From Mitsuokella multacida DSM 20544 (GTDB taxonomy: Bacteria; Bacillota; Negativicutes; Selenomonadales; Selenomonadaceae), in the NCBI RefSeq assembly GCF_000155955.1, contig NZ_GG697141.2, positions 310,001-374,000 of the forward strand: a stretch of DNA of 64,000 bases, read 5' to 3'. Below are positions 34,132 through 43,229 of this stretch, one piece after another; within the stretch, counting starts at the first letter, position 1, and each line of letters starts with the position of its first letter. The notes under the pieces were generated by a model. The model did not search any database, was not told the DNA's origin, and was given only the letters and a program-made list of their open reading frames with translations. A program made the translations under genes and the position numbers.

Positions 34132-35493
34132 GTGATAACGATAGATGATATTTTAGAAACAAACCGCATGATTACGGAAAATAAGCTCGATGTCCGTACC
34201 ATCACGATGGGCATCTCGCTGCGCGACTGCGCACATCCGAACATCGACAAGTTCTGCCAGAATGTGTACGACAAGATCACGAAGTCGGCGGAATTCCTCG
34301 TCAAGACGGGTGAGGACATCGAGACAGAATACGGCATCCCCATCATCCACAAGCGCGTCTCCGTTACGCCAATCGCCATCGCAGCCGATGCCTGCAAGAC
34401 GGACTCGTACGTGCCGGTCGCTGAGGCGATGGACCGTGCGGCCAAGGAAGTCGGCATCAACTTCATCGGCGGCTTCTCGGCCCTCGTCGAGAAGGGCTTC
34501 ACGCATGGCGACCGCGTGCTCATCAACTCGATCCCGCAGGCACTCGCGACGACGGACCTCGTCTGCTCTTCGGTGAACCTCGGCTCGACGAAGACGGGCA
34601 TCAACATGGACTGCGTGCGCGAGATGGGCGAAGTCGTCAAGCGCACGGCAGAGCTCACGCGCGACCAGCAGGCGCTCGGCTGCGCGAAGCTCGTCATCTT
34701 CTGCAACGCGCCGGGCGACAACCCCTTCATGGCAGGTGCGTTCCACGGCGTCAGCGAGGCGGATAAGGTCGTCAGCGTCGGCGTATCGGGCCCAGGCGTC
34801 GTCAAGCATGCGCTCGAAGACCTCAAGGGCGCGGACTTCACGGAAATCGCGGAGACGATCAAGCGCACGGCCTTCAAGATCACGCGTGTCGGCCAGCTCG
34901 TCGCGCGCGAGGCGTCGAAGCGCCTCGGCGTGCCGTTCGGCATCATCGACCTCTCGCTGGCCCCGACGCCAGCTGTCGGCGACAGCGTCGCGCGCATCAT
35001 CGAGGAGATGGGCATCGAGAGCTGTGGTGCACCGGGCACGACGGCGGCGCTCGCCCTGCTCAACGATGCCGTCAAGAAGGGCGGCCTCATGGCTTCTTCG
35101 CATGTCGGCGGCCTCTCGGGCGCTTTCATCCCGGTCAGCGAGGATGAGGGCATGATCCACGCGGTTGCTGAAGGCAGTCTCTCCATCGAGAAGCTCGAGG
35201 CGATGACCTGCGTCTGCTCGGTCGGCCTCGACATGATCGCCATCGAGGGCGACACGTCGGCTGCGACAATCTCGGGCATCATCGCAGATGAAGCGGCCAT
35301 CGGCATGATCAACAACAAGACGACGGCCGTCCGCGTCATCCCGGTCCCGGGCAAGAAAGTCGGCGACACGGTCGAGTTCGGCGGCCTGCTTGGCTACTGC
35401 CCGATCGTGCCCGTGCGCAACCAGTACAGCTCCGAGGCGTTCATCGCGCGCGGCGGTCGCATCCCTGCACCAATCCGCAGCCTGACGAACTGA
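34132..35493 (+). CDS. PFL-like protein, UPF0210/DUF711 family
   Basis: 453 residues of the DUF711 family, which has a pyruvate-formate-lyase-like fold but no proven reaction. Recognisable regions are [18 protein letters not shown] at the N-terminus and [22 protein letters not shown] start is used, with AGGAGG 11 bases upstream. It is the second gene of the UPF0237-UPF0210 pair. No glycyl-radical activating enzyme is present next to it, so it is unlikely to be a radical enzyme. Confidence 0.9.
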   Translation: MITIDDILETNRMITENKLDVRTITMGISLRDCAHPNIDKFCQNVYDKITKSAEFLVKTGEDIETEYGIPIIHKRVSVTPIAIAADACKTDSYVPVAEAMDRAAKEVGINFIGGFSALVEKGFTHGDRVLINSIPQALATTDLVCSSVNLGSTKTGINMDCVREMGEVVKRTAELTRDQQALGCAKLVIFCNAPGDNPFMAGAFHGVSEADKVVSVGVSGPGVVKHALEDLKGADFTEIAETIKRTAFKITRVGQLVAREASKRLGVPFGIIDLSLAPTPAVGDSVARIIEEMGIESCGAPGTTAALALLNDAVKKGGLMASSHVGGLSGAFIPVSEDEGMIHAVAEGSLSIEKLEAMTCVCSVGLDMIAIEGDTSAATISGIIADEAAIGMINNKTTAVRVIPVPGKKVGDTVEFGGLLGYCPIVPVRNQYSSEAFIARGGRIPAPIRSLTN

Positions 35494-35528
35494 TGGCGTT
35501 CATGGCTGCGAGGACTGTAATGGTGGAT

Positions 35529-35572
35529 GACAGGCACCTGTCACTTGCCAGACGTCTGGAATCTGCTATAAT
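35529..35572 (+). promoter_or_regulatory. Promoter and small palindrome for nth
   Basis: TTGCCA (35545-35550), 16 bases, TGC-TATAAT (35567-35572). GACAGG-CA-CCTGTC (35529-35542) lies directly upstream and may be an operator. Confidence 0.6.
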
Positions 35573-35596
35573 GGAATAAAATCGTGAAACTCAGGA

Positions 35597-35630
35597 AAGG
35601 GCTCAATTCATGGATTGGGCCCTTCCTTTT
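35597..35630 (+). terminator. Leader hairpin between nth promoter and gene
   Basis: Stem AAGGGCTCAAT/ATTGGGCCCTT (35597-35607 with 35614-35624, one G-T pair), loop TCATGG, followed by CCTTTTG. It lies downstream of the nth promoter, so it may attenuate nth as well as end the PFL transcript. Confidence 0.6.
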
Positions 35631-35660
35631 GCCATTTTTGCAGAACAGGAAGTGGATTTT

Positions 35661-36329
35661 ATGCGTGTAACGAAAAAGATACGAGATGAGCAGCTGGCCA
35701 TCCTCGAGGAGACGTACCGCGGGGCGAAGCCGGAGCTCATCTTCCGCAACCCGTTTGAACTCCTGATCGCCGTCATCCTCTCGGCGCAGTGTACCGACAA
35801 GCGCGTCAACGTCACGACGAAGCGCCTCTTTGCCAAGGTCAAGTCGCCAGAGGACATCGTGGCGATGGGACTCCCCACACTCGAGAACGAGATCCGCGAT
35901 TGCGGACTCTTCCGCAATAAGGCGAAGAACATCCTCGCGGCCTGCCAGATGCTCTGCACGGAATTCGGCGGCGAGGTGCCGGACGATTTCGAGGCGCTCC
36001 AGAGGCTGCCGGGCGTCGGGCGCAAGACGGCCAATGTCGTCATGAGCGTGGCCTTTCACCATCCGGCTATCGCGGTCGACACGCACGTCTTCCGCATCGC
36101 CAACCGGCTGCAGCTCGCGACAGGCTCCACGCCGCTGGCCGTGGAGCAGGGGCTCATGAAGAACATCCCGAAGGAGAAGTGGTCGGATGCGCACCACTGG
36201 CTCATCTGGCACGGCCGCAAGATCTGCAAGGCGAGAAAACCCGCCTGCGACATCTGCCCGCTCGCGCCCGTGTGCCCGAGTGCAGAGCCGCTTGCAGGGC
36301 AGGAATCGAGTAAAGGAGCAGAGAAATGA
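35661..36329 (+). CDS. nth: Endonuclease III
   Basis: DNA glycosylase/AP lyase for oxidised pyrimidines in base excision repair. 222 residues. The helix-hairpin-helix LPGVGRKTANVV with its catalytic lysine, the aspartate in AVDTHVFR, and a C-terminal 4Fe-4S loop in the pattern CX6CX2CX5C (CKARKPACDICPLAPVC) are all present. AGGAAG lies 8 bases before ATG 35661; the longer frame starts in the leader hairpin. The acetyltransferase gene overlaps its stop by four bases. Confidence 0.95.
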   Translation: MRVTKKIRDEQLAILEETYRGAKPELIFRNPFELLIAVILSAQCTDKRVNVTTKRLFAKVKSPEDIVAMGLPTLENEIRDCGLFRNKAKNILAACQMLCTEFGGEVPDDFEALQRLPGVGRKTANVVMSVAFHHPAIAVDTHVFRIANRLQLATGSTPLAVEQGLMKNIPKEKWSDAHHWLIWHGRKICKARKPACDICPLAPVCPSAEPLAGQESSKGAEK

Positions 36330-36781
36330 TGCAGTACAGGAAGGCAACATTTGCCGATATTGAAGCGATATACCATCTCGTGAACGATTATGCGACGGAC
36401 GGCGTCATGCTCGCGCGCTCGCGCAACACGCTCTATGAGACCCTGCGCGACATGATTGTCGCGGTCGATGAAGAGGGCAGAGTGGCTGGCGTCGGCGGCC
36501 TGCACATCATCTGGGACCGCCTGGCGGAGATCCGCACGATGGCGGTCTCGCCAGAGCTGACGCGCCAGGGCATCGGCGCGGAGATTGTCCGCCGCCTCAT
36601 CGAGGAAGGCGATGCGCTCGGCGTCGAGAAGTACTTCACGCTGACCTACAAGCCGGGCTTCTTCCAGAAACTCGGCTTCCAGACCATCACGAAGGAAGAG
36701 CTGCCGCATAAGGTCTGGAAGGAATGCATCGACTGCCCGAAATTCCCGAACTGCGATGAGATTGCGATGGTCCGCGTCTGA
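36326..36781 (+). CDS. GNAT acetyltransferase, N-acetylglutamate synthase-like (short ArgA type)
   Basis: 151-residue GNAT fold with the acetyl-CoA loop PELTRQGIGAEIVRRL. The C-terminal CIDCPKFPNCDEIAM with three cysteines, and LPHKVWKEC before it, are typical of the short ArgA-like enzymes that acetylate glutamate for arginine synthesis. The start overlaps the nth stop (ATGA). The ArgA role is likely but not provable here, as no other arg gene is nearby. Confidence 0.78.
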   Translation: MMQYRKATFADIEAIYHLVNDYATDGVMLARSRNTLYETLRDMIVAVDEEGRVAGVGGLHIIWDRLAEIRTMAVSPELTRQGIGAEIVRRLIEEGDALGVEKYFTLTYKPGFFQKLGFQTITKEELPHKVWKECIDCPKFPNCDEIAMVRV

Positions 36782-36855
36782 TTGACAAGGAAACAGGGTT
36801 GTGTGCTGGGATTTGTCTTTGTTGTACAATTTTTGACGATTCCAGCGATGATGTG

Positions 36856-36884
36856 TTGACATTCTGTAACAAATCTGTTATGGT
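36856..36884 (+). promoter_or_regulatory. Promoter for aroF-tyrA
   Basis: TTGACA (36856-36861), a 17-base spacer and TATGGT (36879-36884), upstream of the T-box leader. Confidence 0.75.
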
Positions 36885-36904
36885 AATATACATCAAGTAA
36901 AATG

Positions 36905-37146
36905 CGAGGAATGAGAGAAGTAATCCCTGAGACTTCCTTGAAGAGAGCGCTGGGCTGGTGTGACAGCGCAGGGAGAGGGGACGAAATACACTCAGGAGCA
37001 GCAGGCTGAAGAGAGTAGGCCCCGCCGGAATGCCACCGTTATCAGAGGCTAGGATATGTCAGTATCCGAAGTGAGAGGCTTGCGTCAGCAAGCAGGGTGG
37101 TACCACGGGTATATCGGCTCGTCCCTGTAGAGGGGCGGGCTTTTTC
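36905..37146 (+). promoter_or_regulatory. T-box leader, tyrosine specifier
   Basis: tRNA-sensing leader. Stem I closes with CCTGAG (36926-36931) and CTCAGG (36991-36996) and has the distal GGCTGGTG loop. The specifier loop reads GAAA-TAC-A, with TAC at 36987-36989, a tyrosine codon. The T-box sequence AGGGTGGTACCACGGG is at 37094-37109. The terminator pairs GCTCGTCCCT (37117-37126) with 37131-37140 and ends in TTTTT. Uncharged tRNA-Tyr should favour the antiterminator and switch on aroF-tyrA. The specifier reading is mine; the T-box itself is unmistakable. Confidence 0.93.
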
Positions 37147-37179
37147 TATTCTTCGGGGGATTGTCAGGAGGAATTCATT

Positions 37180-38193
37180 ATGATCATTGTCATGAAACCA
37201 GATGCTACGAAAGAGAATATCCAGAAAGTAGAAGAGCGCCTGCAGCAGGTCGGCCTCAAGGCCCATCTGTCGACGGGCGAGGACTGCACGATCATCGGCG
37301 TCATCGGCGACCGCAAGAAGATCGCCAACCTCGAGGTCAGCATGCTCGAGGGCGTCGAGAAGACCGTGCGCATCACGGAGAAATACAAGCTCGTCAGCCG
37401 CCACTTCCATCCGGAGGACACGATTGTCGATGTCGACGGCGTCAAGATCGGCGGTAAGGAAGTCGTCGTCATGGCAGGCCCGTGCTCGGTCGAGAGCATC
37501 GAGCAGCTGCGCGAGGCCGCCAAGGCGGTCAAGGCGGGCGGCGCGAAATTCCTGCGCGGCGGCGCGTTCAAGCCGCGCACGAGCCCGTACGACTTCCAGG
37601 GCCTGGCTGAAGAGGGCCTCAAGATGCTGCGCGAGGTAGCCGATGAAGAAGGCCTCAAGGTCGTCACGGAAATCGTCGACAAGGACGACATCGAGCTCGT
37701 CGGCAAGTACGCCGACATCTACCAGGTCGGCGCGCGCAACATGCAGAACTTCCAGCTCCTCAAGGCGCTCGGCAAGGCTAAGAAGCCGGTCATGCTCAAG
37801 CGCGGCCTCGCGGCGACCATCAGCGAATGGCTCAATGCGGCGGAGTACATCATGGCGGGCGGCAACGAGCAGGTCATCTTCTGTGAGCGCGGTATCCGCA
37901 CGTACGAGACGTTCACGCGCAATACGCTCGACCTCAGCGCCGTTGCAGCCATCAAGGAGCTCTCGCATCTGCCGATCATCGTCGACCCGAGTCATGGCAC
38001 GGGCCGCTGGGAGATGGTGCGCCCGATGGCGCGCGCCGCTGTCGCTGCTGGCTGCGACGGCTTGATCATCGAGGTACACCCGCATCCGGAGGTCGCACTC
38101 TCTGACGGCGACCAGAGCCTCACACCGAAGAACTTCAATGCTCTGATGGGCGAGCTCGGCAAGATCTGTGATGTCATGGGGCGCACGTTATGA
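37180..38193 (+). CDS. aroF: 3-deoxy-7-phosphoheptulonate synthase (DAHP synthase, type I-beta)
   Basis: First enzyme of the shikimate pathway, 337 residues. The N-terminal 90 residues form the ferredoxin-like regulatory domain of the I-beta group. The barrel follows with [30 protein letters not shown] and [19 protein letters not shown] precedes the ATG. It lies under the tyrosine T-box and overlaps tyrA by four bases, so tyrosine supply controls both the entry and a terminal step. aroA is encoded at the start of the window. Confidence 0.96.
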   Translation: MIIVMKPDATKENIQKVEERLQQVGLKAHLSTGEDCTIIGVIGDRKKIANLEVSMLEGVEKTVRITEKYKLVSRHFHPEDTIVDVDGVKIGGKEVVVMAGPCSVESIEQLREAAKAVKAGGAKFLRGGAFKPRTSPYDFQGLAEEGLKMLREVADEEGLKVVTEIVDKDDIELVGKYADIYQVGARNMQNFQLLKALGKAKKPVMLKRGLAATISEWLNAAEYIMAGGNEQVIFCERGIRTYETFTRNTLDLSAVAAIKELSHLPIIVDPSHGTGRWEMVRPMARAAVAAGCDGLIIEVHPHPEVALSDGDQSLTPKNFNALMGELGKICDVMGRTL

Positions 38194-39080
38194 GCTGCCT
38201 CAAACTTGCCATCATCGGCGTTGGACTCATCGGCGGCTCGCTCGGGCTCTGCCTCAAGGACAAGCTCGGCGAGGACATCTACATCACGGGACTCTGCCGC
38301 CATCAGGCCTCGATGGACCGGGCCGTCGAGCTCGGGGCTGTCGACTACGCTTCTGCCGACGTCGAGGCGGTCGTCCGCGATGCCGACATCGTCTTCCTGA
38401 GCCCGCCCGTGCTGCAGATTGTGCCGATGGTGGAGAAAATCCTGCCGTACCTCAAGAAGGGCTGCATCCTGACGGATGCGGGCAGCACAAAAGGCTACAT
38501 CTGGCAACATTTGCAGAAGATCCTGCCGCCGGACATCTACTACATCGCCGGCCATCCGATGACGGGCCGCGAGAAGAGCGGCGTCGATGCCGCGATGAAG
38601 GACCTCTTCGTCGGTAAAGCGTACGTCATCGTCGAGGACACGGGCGCACCGCCGGAGGCCCACGAGAAGCTCATGAGCGTGCTCAAATACACGGGCGCGA
38701 ACTTCACGACGCTTGACATCGCCAAGCACGACCGCTGCGCGTCTGTCATCAGCCATGTACCGCATGTCACGGCCGCCGCGCTCGTCACGCTGCTCGACCG
38801 TTCGGGTGACGACCGCGAGTCCTGCATCAAGCTCATCGGCGGCGGCTTCCGCGACACGACGCGCATCGCCTCGTCGAATGCCGATATGTGGGCCGACATC
38901 TGCATGACGAACGGCGAGGCCATCGCGAGCGATCTGCGGCAGCTGCAGACCATCCTCGGCGAGGTCATCACAGCCGTCGAGCATCACGACCGCCAGACCG
39001 TCCACGATTACTTTGCGGCGTCCAAGGAACTGCGCGACCATCTCCTGCAAGATGCCAGCAAGAAGTTCGACCCTAACTGA
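38190..39080 (+). CDS. tyrA: Prephenate dehydrogenase
   Basis: Oxidative decarboxylation of prephenate to 4-hydroxyphenylpyruvate for tyrosine. 296 residues. The NAD-binding motif GVGLIGGSLGLCL is at the N-terminus, DAGSTKG and GHPMTGREKSG follow, and the histidine of ISHVPHVTAAAL is the catalytic type. The start overlaps the aroF stop (ATGA). There is no fused chorismate mutase or ACT domain. Regulation is through the upstream T-box. Confidence 0.95.
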   Translation: MSCLKLAIIGVGLIGGSLGLCLKDKLGEDIYITGLCRHQASMDRAVELGAVDYASADVEAVVRDADIVFLSPPVLQIVPMVEKILPYLKKGCILTDAGSTKGYIWQHLQKILPPDIYYIAGHPMTGREKSGVDAAMKDLFVGKAYVIVEDTGAPPEAHEKLMSVLKYTGANFTTLDIAKHDRCASVISHVPHVTAAALVTLLDRSGDDRESCIKLIGGGFRDTTRIASSNADMWADICMTNGEAIASDLRQLQTILGEVITAVEHHDRQTVHDYFAASKELRDHLLQDASKKFDPN

Positions 39081-39090
39081 GTATGTCCAA

Positions 39091-39139
39091 CACCCGTGCA
39101 CTGGGATATCCATATCCTGGCGCATGGGTGTTTCTTTTG
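39091..39139 (+). terminator. Terminator after tyrA
   Basis: 10-bp stem ACACCCGTGC with 39123-39132 (one G-T pair), an inner GGATAT/ATATCC hairpin, then TTTCTTTT. Confidence 0.78.
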
Positions 39140-39148
39140 CTAAAATTT

Positions 39149-39157
39149 GCTATAATA
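39149..39157 (+). promoter_or_regulatory. Extended -10 promoter
   Basis: TGC-TATAAT, about 39 bases before the UPF0158 gene; the -35 region is T-rich and not consensus. Confidence 0.6.
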
Positions 39158-39195
39158 GGAGCAAGAGATTGCGTAAGACGAAAGGTGACCTAAAC

Positions 39196-39612
39196 ATGAA
39201 AGTCGATTTAAAGGATTTAGCGGCGGCTTTTGCCCAGTCGGATGTGCGCCAGGGCTATGTGGACATCCGGGCGGGCAAGGTCGTCATGATGGCGGACGAC
39301 ATGGCCGAGGAAGAGGCCATGCACCACGCCTTCGCGATGGAAGAGGATTGGGAGCACTACATCCCCATCCCGAACATCATGGACGAGGATGAGACGGCGA
39401 TGATGCATGCGTTCGCGGAATCGCGCCCGCGCGAGGATGTCAAAGAGCGCCTGCGCGAGGCACTGCAAGGCGCAGGTGCCGTGACGCGCTTCCATCATCA
39501 GGTCCGCCATCTGCTGCTCAAGCCAGCTTGGGATGCCTTCAAGCAGGACTACCTGCTGCAGGCCGCGCGCGACTGGTGTGAGGAGAATGCTGTCGAATAC
39601 CGGGAACCGTAA
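39196..39612 (+). CDS. UPF0158 family protein
   Basis: 138 residues beginning MKVDLKDLAAAFAQ. The family has no known function; the sequence is acidic in the first half (EDWEHYIPIPNIMDEDE) and basic at the end (HHQVRHLLLKPAWDAFKQDYL), a layout typical of UPF0158. No signal peptide or membrane segment. AAAGGTGA lies upstream of ATG 39196; the longer frame runs back through the tyrA terminator. Confidence 0.8.
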   Translation: MKVDLKDLAAAFAQSDVRQGYVDIRAGKVVMMADDMAEEEAMHHAFAMEEDWEHYIPIPNIMDEDETAMMHAFAESRPREDVKERLREALQGAGAVTRFHHQVRHLLLKPAWDAFKQDYLLQAARDWCEENAVEYREP

Positions 39613-39675
39613 TAGCGCTTGCCGGTGTTGAGATAGATTGTAAGAACTGTTGTATCTGAATAGGAGGTCTTTTCT

Positions 39676-40071
39676 ATGTCTTTGATCAAAGGATTGCATC
39701 ACGCTGCACTTAAGTGCAGCTGCCAGGCGGAATTCCAGGAAGCCATCCACTTCTACAAGGAAGTCCTCGGCCTGCCCGTGAAGCGCAGCTGGGGTGAAGG
39801 TGAGGAAGCTGGCATCATGTTCGATACCGGCGCCGGCCTCATCGAAATCTTTGCCAAGGGCGGCGAGAACCACAGCGAAGGCTCCGTGCGCCACTTCGCT
39901 CTGGCCACCGACGACACGGACGCCTGTGTCAAGGCCATCCGCGAGGCAGGTTACAAGATCACCGTCGAGCCAACGTCTATGACCATCCCCGCAGAGACCC
40001 CGTTCCCCGTTCGCATCGCCTTCGCCGTGGGCCCCTGCGGCGAGACCATCGAGCTCTTCAAGGAATGCTGA
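39676..40071 (+). CDS. VOC family protein (glyoxalase/bleomycin resistance fold)
   Basis: 131 residues with the two beta-alpha-beta modules of the vicinal oxygen chelate fold. Likely metal ligands are the histidine in LHHAALKC, the glutamate in LIEIFAKGG, the histidine in VRHFALAT and the glutamate in GETIELFKEC. These match lactoylglutathione lyase-like or epimerase-like members, but the reaction is undetermined. AGGAGG precedes the ATG. Its last codons overlap the next gene. Confidence 0.85.
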   Translation: MSLIKGLHHAALKCSCQAEFQEAIHFYKEVLGLPVKRSWGEGEEAGIMFDTGAGLIEIFAKGGENHSEGSVRHFALATDDTDACVKAIREAGYKITVEPTSMTIPAETPFPVRIAFAVGPCGETIELFKEC

Positions 40072-40646
40072 ATGCAGGGAAGGTGGTAGGCGGTGTGCTG
40101 GTATTGCTGGCCGTCTGCCTGCCTCTTGGAAGCACATCGTCATCTGCTGCGGCACAGCCACGGGACGCCGTGAGACCCCCTATCTCTGTCGTGACAGATG
40201 GAGGCGACAACGGCCTGAGCTCGGCAGTCCGCGCTCAGGCGGCCCTGAAGGCTCGTATTGCCCTCAAATATCGTGAGATGGCGGTCATCAGTGATGATCA
40301 GTACAGGATCACGCAGACCGCCATCCGCGACAACCACGCGCATCAGACACCGCTCCATACGAGTGAGATGCTTTTTAGCAAATGTATGCATGACGGGCGC
40401 TACAGCGAGGCCAGTATCATCGCCTCTCTGGCGGTGCTCGACAGCAATACGCCCGTTGAGCGCGCGCATTTCACGCTCCTGCAGGCAGAAGCGTGCCTTT
40501 TGCGCCAGGATGATTTGCACGCCATCTGGCCGCTCCTCCAGCAGGCTAGCAATGACCTCGCCTCTGCTGCGGGTACGCATGACGATTCTTGGCAGCAGGC
40601 AAAGGCGATGCTCGATGAGATGCAGGATGCCCTGCTGACGAACTGA
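40065..40646 (+). CDS. Secreted protein of unknown function
   Basis: 193 residues. A signal peptide is evident (KVVGGVLVLLAVCLPLG then SSSAAAQP with a plausible AXA cleavage site). The mature part is soluble, alanine- and glutamine-rich, helical, and has single cysteines at FSKCMHDG and AEACLLRQ; I see no known domain. The ATG at 40065 overlaps the VOC gene by seven bases; GTG codons at 40083 and 40095 are possible later starts. The close coupling to the VOC gene may be positional only. Confidence 0.68.
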   Translation: MLNAGKVVGGVLVLLAVCLPLGSTSSSAAAQPRDAVRPPISVVTDGGDNGLSSAVRAQAALKARIALKYREMAVISDDQYRITQTAIRDNHAHQTPLHTSEMLFSKCMHDGRYSEASIIASLAVLDSNTPVERAHFTLLQAEACLLRQDDLHAIWPLLQQASNDLASAAGTHDDSWQQAKAMLDEMQDALLTN

Positions 40647-40669
40647 ATACTAGGAGATTTCCGCATGGT

Positions 40670-40698
40670 GTCGGCTGGCTGACGTCATGCGGATTTTT
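40670..40698 (+). terminator. Terminator after the secreted protein gene
   Basis: Stem TCCGCATG/CATGCGGA (40670-40677 with 40686-40693), then TTTTT. Confidence 0.7.
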
Positions 40699-40704
40699 GT
40701 CAGG

Positions 40705-40728
40705 ATATTTATCTGATGAGATAAATAT
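40705..40728. promoter_or_regulatory. AT-rich inverted repeat upstream of the urea operon
   Basis: ATATTTATC and GATAAATAT flank TGATGA. It may be a distal regulator site for the urt promoter 100 bases downstream or part of the previous gene's 3' end. Confidence 0.35.
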
Positions 40729-40797
40729 GGGTGAATAGTGAGATGCTGCTGAGAAAAATCGTTTTTTATGCTGATATCGTGCAAAGATAAACATTTT

Positions 40798-40821
40798 GTC
40801 TATTGTATACATACAATAGAC
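40798..40821. promoter_or_regulatory. Palindromic operator upstream of the urt-ure promoter
   Basis: Perfect 11-bp arms GTCTATTGTAT and ATACAATAGAC separated by AC. It ends two bases before the -35 box, a position suited to an activator. The inner TTGTAT/ATACAA resembles GntR-type sites. No regulator gene is adjacent. Confidence 0.65.
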
Positions 40822-40823
40822 TG

Positions 40824-40852
40824 TTGACAAAACATACAGGTAGCCTTACAAT
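40824..40852 (+). promoter_or_regulatory. Promoter of the urt-ure operon
   Basis: TTGACA (40824-40829), a 17-base spacer and TACAAT (40847-40852). It is the only strong promoter I can find for the following 10-kb operon. Confidence 0.78.
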
Positions 40853-40874
40853 AGGACCATATCCAGTTGAGCAA

Positions 40875-40928
40875 CGGGGCTCATGATTCAGTGTATTGGC
40901 ACGGATCATGAGCCCCGCTTCGTTTTAC
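40875..40928 (+). terminator. Leader hairpin of the urt-ure operon (possible attenuator)
   Basis: Perfect 13-bp stem CGGGGCTCATGAT with 40905-40917, a 17-base loop, then CTTCGTTTTA. It stands between the promoter and urtA, so read-through could be regulated. The T-tract is imperfect and no alternative antiterminator is obvious. Confidence 0.55.
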
Positions 40929-40972
40929 TGGGTGCAGATTTTCTCGAGAAAATGCCGCCGTTGGAATTATAG

Positions 40973-42235
40973 ATGAGTTCAACAAGAAAGCGAAGTGTGG
41001 ATATGAGAATGTGGAAAAAACTGCTGGGAATTTCTCTCCTGGCTTCAAGTCTGCTAGTCACGGGCTGTGGCGGAGACAGTGCCATGAGCGGCAATACGAG
41101 CAACGCTTCGGGCGATACGGTAAAAGTCGGACTGCTTCATTCCCTGAGCGGTACGATGGCGATCAGTGAGACGTCTGTACGCGATGCCGAGAAACTCGCT
41201 ATCCAAGAAATCAATGATCAGGGCGGCGTCTTGGGCAAGAAAATCGAGATTGTCGAGGAAGACGGTGCCTCGGATCCGCAGATCTTCTCGGAAAAAGCCA
41301 AGAAACTCCTGATGAATGATAAAGTTGCGACCATCTTTGGATGCTGGACGAGTGCTTCGCGCAAGGCAGTGAAACCAGTCGTGGAGGGCTCGAACGGTCT
41401 TCTGTGGTACCCGACCCAGTACGAAGGCATGGAGCAGTCGAAAAACATCATGTACATGGGTGCTGCTCCGAATCAGCAGATTGTACCGGCTATCGAGTAC
41501 TTGCTGAAGAACGGCAGGAAGAAGATGTTCCTCGTCGGCAGCGACTATGTATTCCCTCAGACAGCGAACCGCATCATCAAGGCGCAGCTCGCCGCAGAGG
41601 GTGGTGAGGTTGTCGGCGAAGAGTACACTCCGATGGGATATACGGATTACGCGACGATTATCAGCAAAATCAAGGCCGCCAACCCCGATGTCATCGTCAA
41701 TACGTTGAACGGTGACTCCAACGTGGCGTTCTTCAAGCAGCTGAAAGATGCCGGCGTAACAGCAGAAGCATGCCCGGTCATGTCGTTCTCGATTGCCGAA
41801 GAAGAAATCAAGGGCATCGGTGCCGAGAACATCGCTGGCGACCTCGTCTCGTGGGACTATTACCAGACGACCAAGACGCCGGCCAACGAGAAGTTCGTCG
41901 CGGCCTATAAGAAAGCATACGGCGAAGACCGTGTCACGGATGATCCGATTGAAGCCGCTTACGACGCCGTCTACCTCTGGAAGGCCGCTGTAGAGAAAGC
42001 AGGCAGCTTCGATGTTGACAAGGTCCGTGCGGCAGCCGGTGGCATCAGCTTCGATGCGCCGGAAGGCACGGTCAAGATTGACGGTGACAACCAGCATCTG
42101 TATAAATACGTGCGTATCGGCAAGGTCAATAGCAACGGCCTCATCGATGAAGTCTTTGCGACGGACCCCATCAAGCCAGATCCATTCCTCAAGACGTATG
42201 ACTGGGCCAAAGGCCTGAGTGCAGAAGCGCAGTAA
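40973..42235 (+). CDS. urtA: Urea ABC transporter, substrate-binding lipoprotein
   Basis: Periplasm-facing receptor that captures urea for import. About 410-420 residues. A signal peptide ends in the lipobox LLVTGC, followed by a Ser/Asn/Gly-rich linker and the Leu/Ile/Val-binding-protein-like fold ([41 protein letters not shown], all typical of UrtA). The start is uncertain: ATG 40973 has weak TTGGA, while ATG 41003 or 41009 (MWKKLLG) would also give a full signal peptide. First gene of the urt-ure operon. Confidence 0.93.
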   Translation: MSSTRKRSVDMRMWKKLLGISLLASSLLVTGCGGDSAMSGNTSNASGDTVKVGLLHSLSGTMAISETSVRDAEKLAIQEINDQGGVLGKKIEIVEEDGASDPQIFSEKAKKLLMNDKVATIFGCWTSASRKAVKPVVEGSNGLLWYPTQYEGMEQSKNIMYMGAAPNQQIVPAIEYLLKNGRKKMFLVGSDYVFPQTANRIIKAQLAAEGGEVVGEEYTPMGYTDYATIISKIKAANPDVIVNTLNGDSNVAFFKQLKDAGVTAEACPVMSFSIAEEEIKGIGAENIAGDLVSWDYYQTTKTPANEKFVAAYKKAYGEDRVTDDPIEAAYDAVYLWKAAVEKAGSFDVDKVRAAAGGISFDAPEGTVKIDGDNQHLYKYVRIGKVNSNGLIDEVFATDPIKPDPFLKTYDWAKGLSAEAQ

Positions 42236-42320
42236 AAGCGTTTGACGTAGAGGAAGTGCAGGAGATGCGAGGCAATAGCAGCGCATATCCTGCACTTATT
42301 TATGAAAAAGAGAGGCATTT

Positions 42321-43211
42321 ATGGATATTCTTACCATCTTATTCAATGGCCTGAGCCTTTCGTCCATCCTGCTGCTGGCAGCACTGGGATTGGCCATCAC
42401 GTTCGGCCTCATGGGCATCATCAATATGGCGCACGGGGAATTCATCATGGTCGGTGCCTATACGACGTATGTCGTGCAGGGACTCCTGATGCCTGTCCTC
42501 GGCGATGGCTATTTCTTCGTTTCCATCGTGCTCGCCTTCCTAGTGGCAGCTGTCTTCGGCATGATACTGGAAGTCGTCGTCATACGGCGCCTGTACGGGC
42601 GTCCGACGGACAGCCTGCTCGCGACATGGGGCGTCAGCCTCATCCTGCAGCAGCTCGCGCGCAGCATCTTCGGCGCACCGAATGTCAATGTCGTAGCGCC
42701 GGCATTCCTCGGTGGCAGCATCTCCCTCTTGGGCGTCTCGATGTCCTACAAACGACTCTTCATCTTAGCACTGGTGCTGGCCTGCCTCGTCGGCGTCTGG
42801 GCCTTCCTGTACCATACGGACTTTGGCCGCAAGATGCGGGCCTGCATCCAGAACCGTGACATGGCACAGTGCCTAGGCATTCGCTCGAAGCGTATCGATT
42901 GCCTGACGTTTGCGCTCGGCAGCGGTCTGGCGGGCATCGCGGGCTGCGCCTTGACGCTGCTCGGCTCCATCGGCCCGACGCTCGGGCAGAACTATATCGT
43001 CGATACCTTTATGGTCGTCGTGCTCGGCGGTGTGGGCAAGCTGATTGGCTGCATCTCGGGGGCCCTGATCATCGGCGTGGCAGGGACTGTCTTCGAATTC
43101 GGCAGCACAGCATCCATTGCAAAAGCTGCAGTGCTGTTTCTCGTCATCCTGTTCCTGCAGAAAAAGCCACAGGGGCTTTTCGCTCTGCGCAGTCGTTCTC
43201 TTGATGATTGA
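42321..43211 (+). CDS. urtB: Urea ABC transporter, permease UrtB
   Basis: Membrane subunit of the LivH type, 296 residues with about eight membrane segments. The conserved ITFGLMGIINMAHGEFIMVG near residue 30 marks this subfamily, and the EAA-like cytoplasmic loop is in IRSKRIDCLTFALGSGLAG. It pairs with UrtC. The substrate assignment rests on the urtA sequence and on ureABC in the same operon. Confidence 0.93.
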   Translation: MDILTILFNGLSLSSILLLAALGLAITFGLMGIINMAHGEFIMVGAYTTYVVQGLLMPVLGDGYFFVSIVLAFLVAAVFGMILEVVVIRRLYGRPTDSLLATWGVSLILQQLARSIFGAPNVNVVAPAFLGGSISLLGVSMSYKRLFILALVLACLVGVWAFLYHTDFGRKMRACIQNRDMAQCLGIRSKRIDCLTFALGSGLAGIAGCALTLLGSIGPTLGQNYIVDTFMVVVLGGVGKLIGCISGALIIGVAGTVFEFGSTASIAKAAVLFLVILFLQKKPQGLFALRSRSLDD

Positions 43212-43229
43212 GAAAGGAGGCCTTGTACT

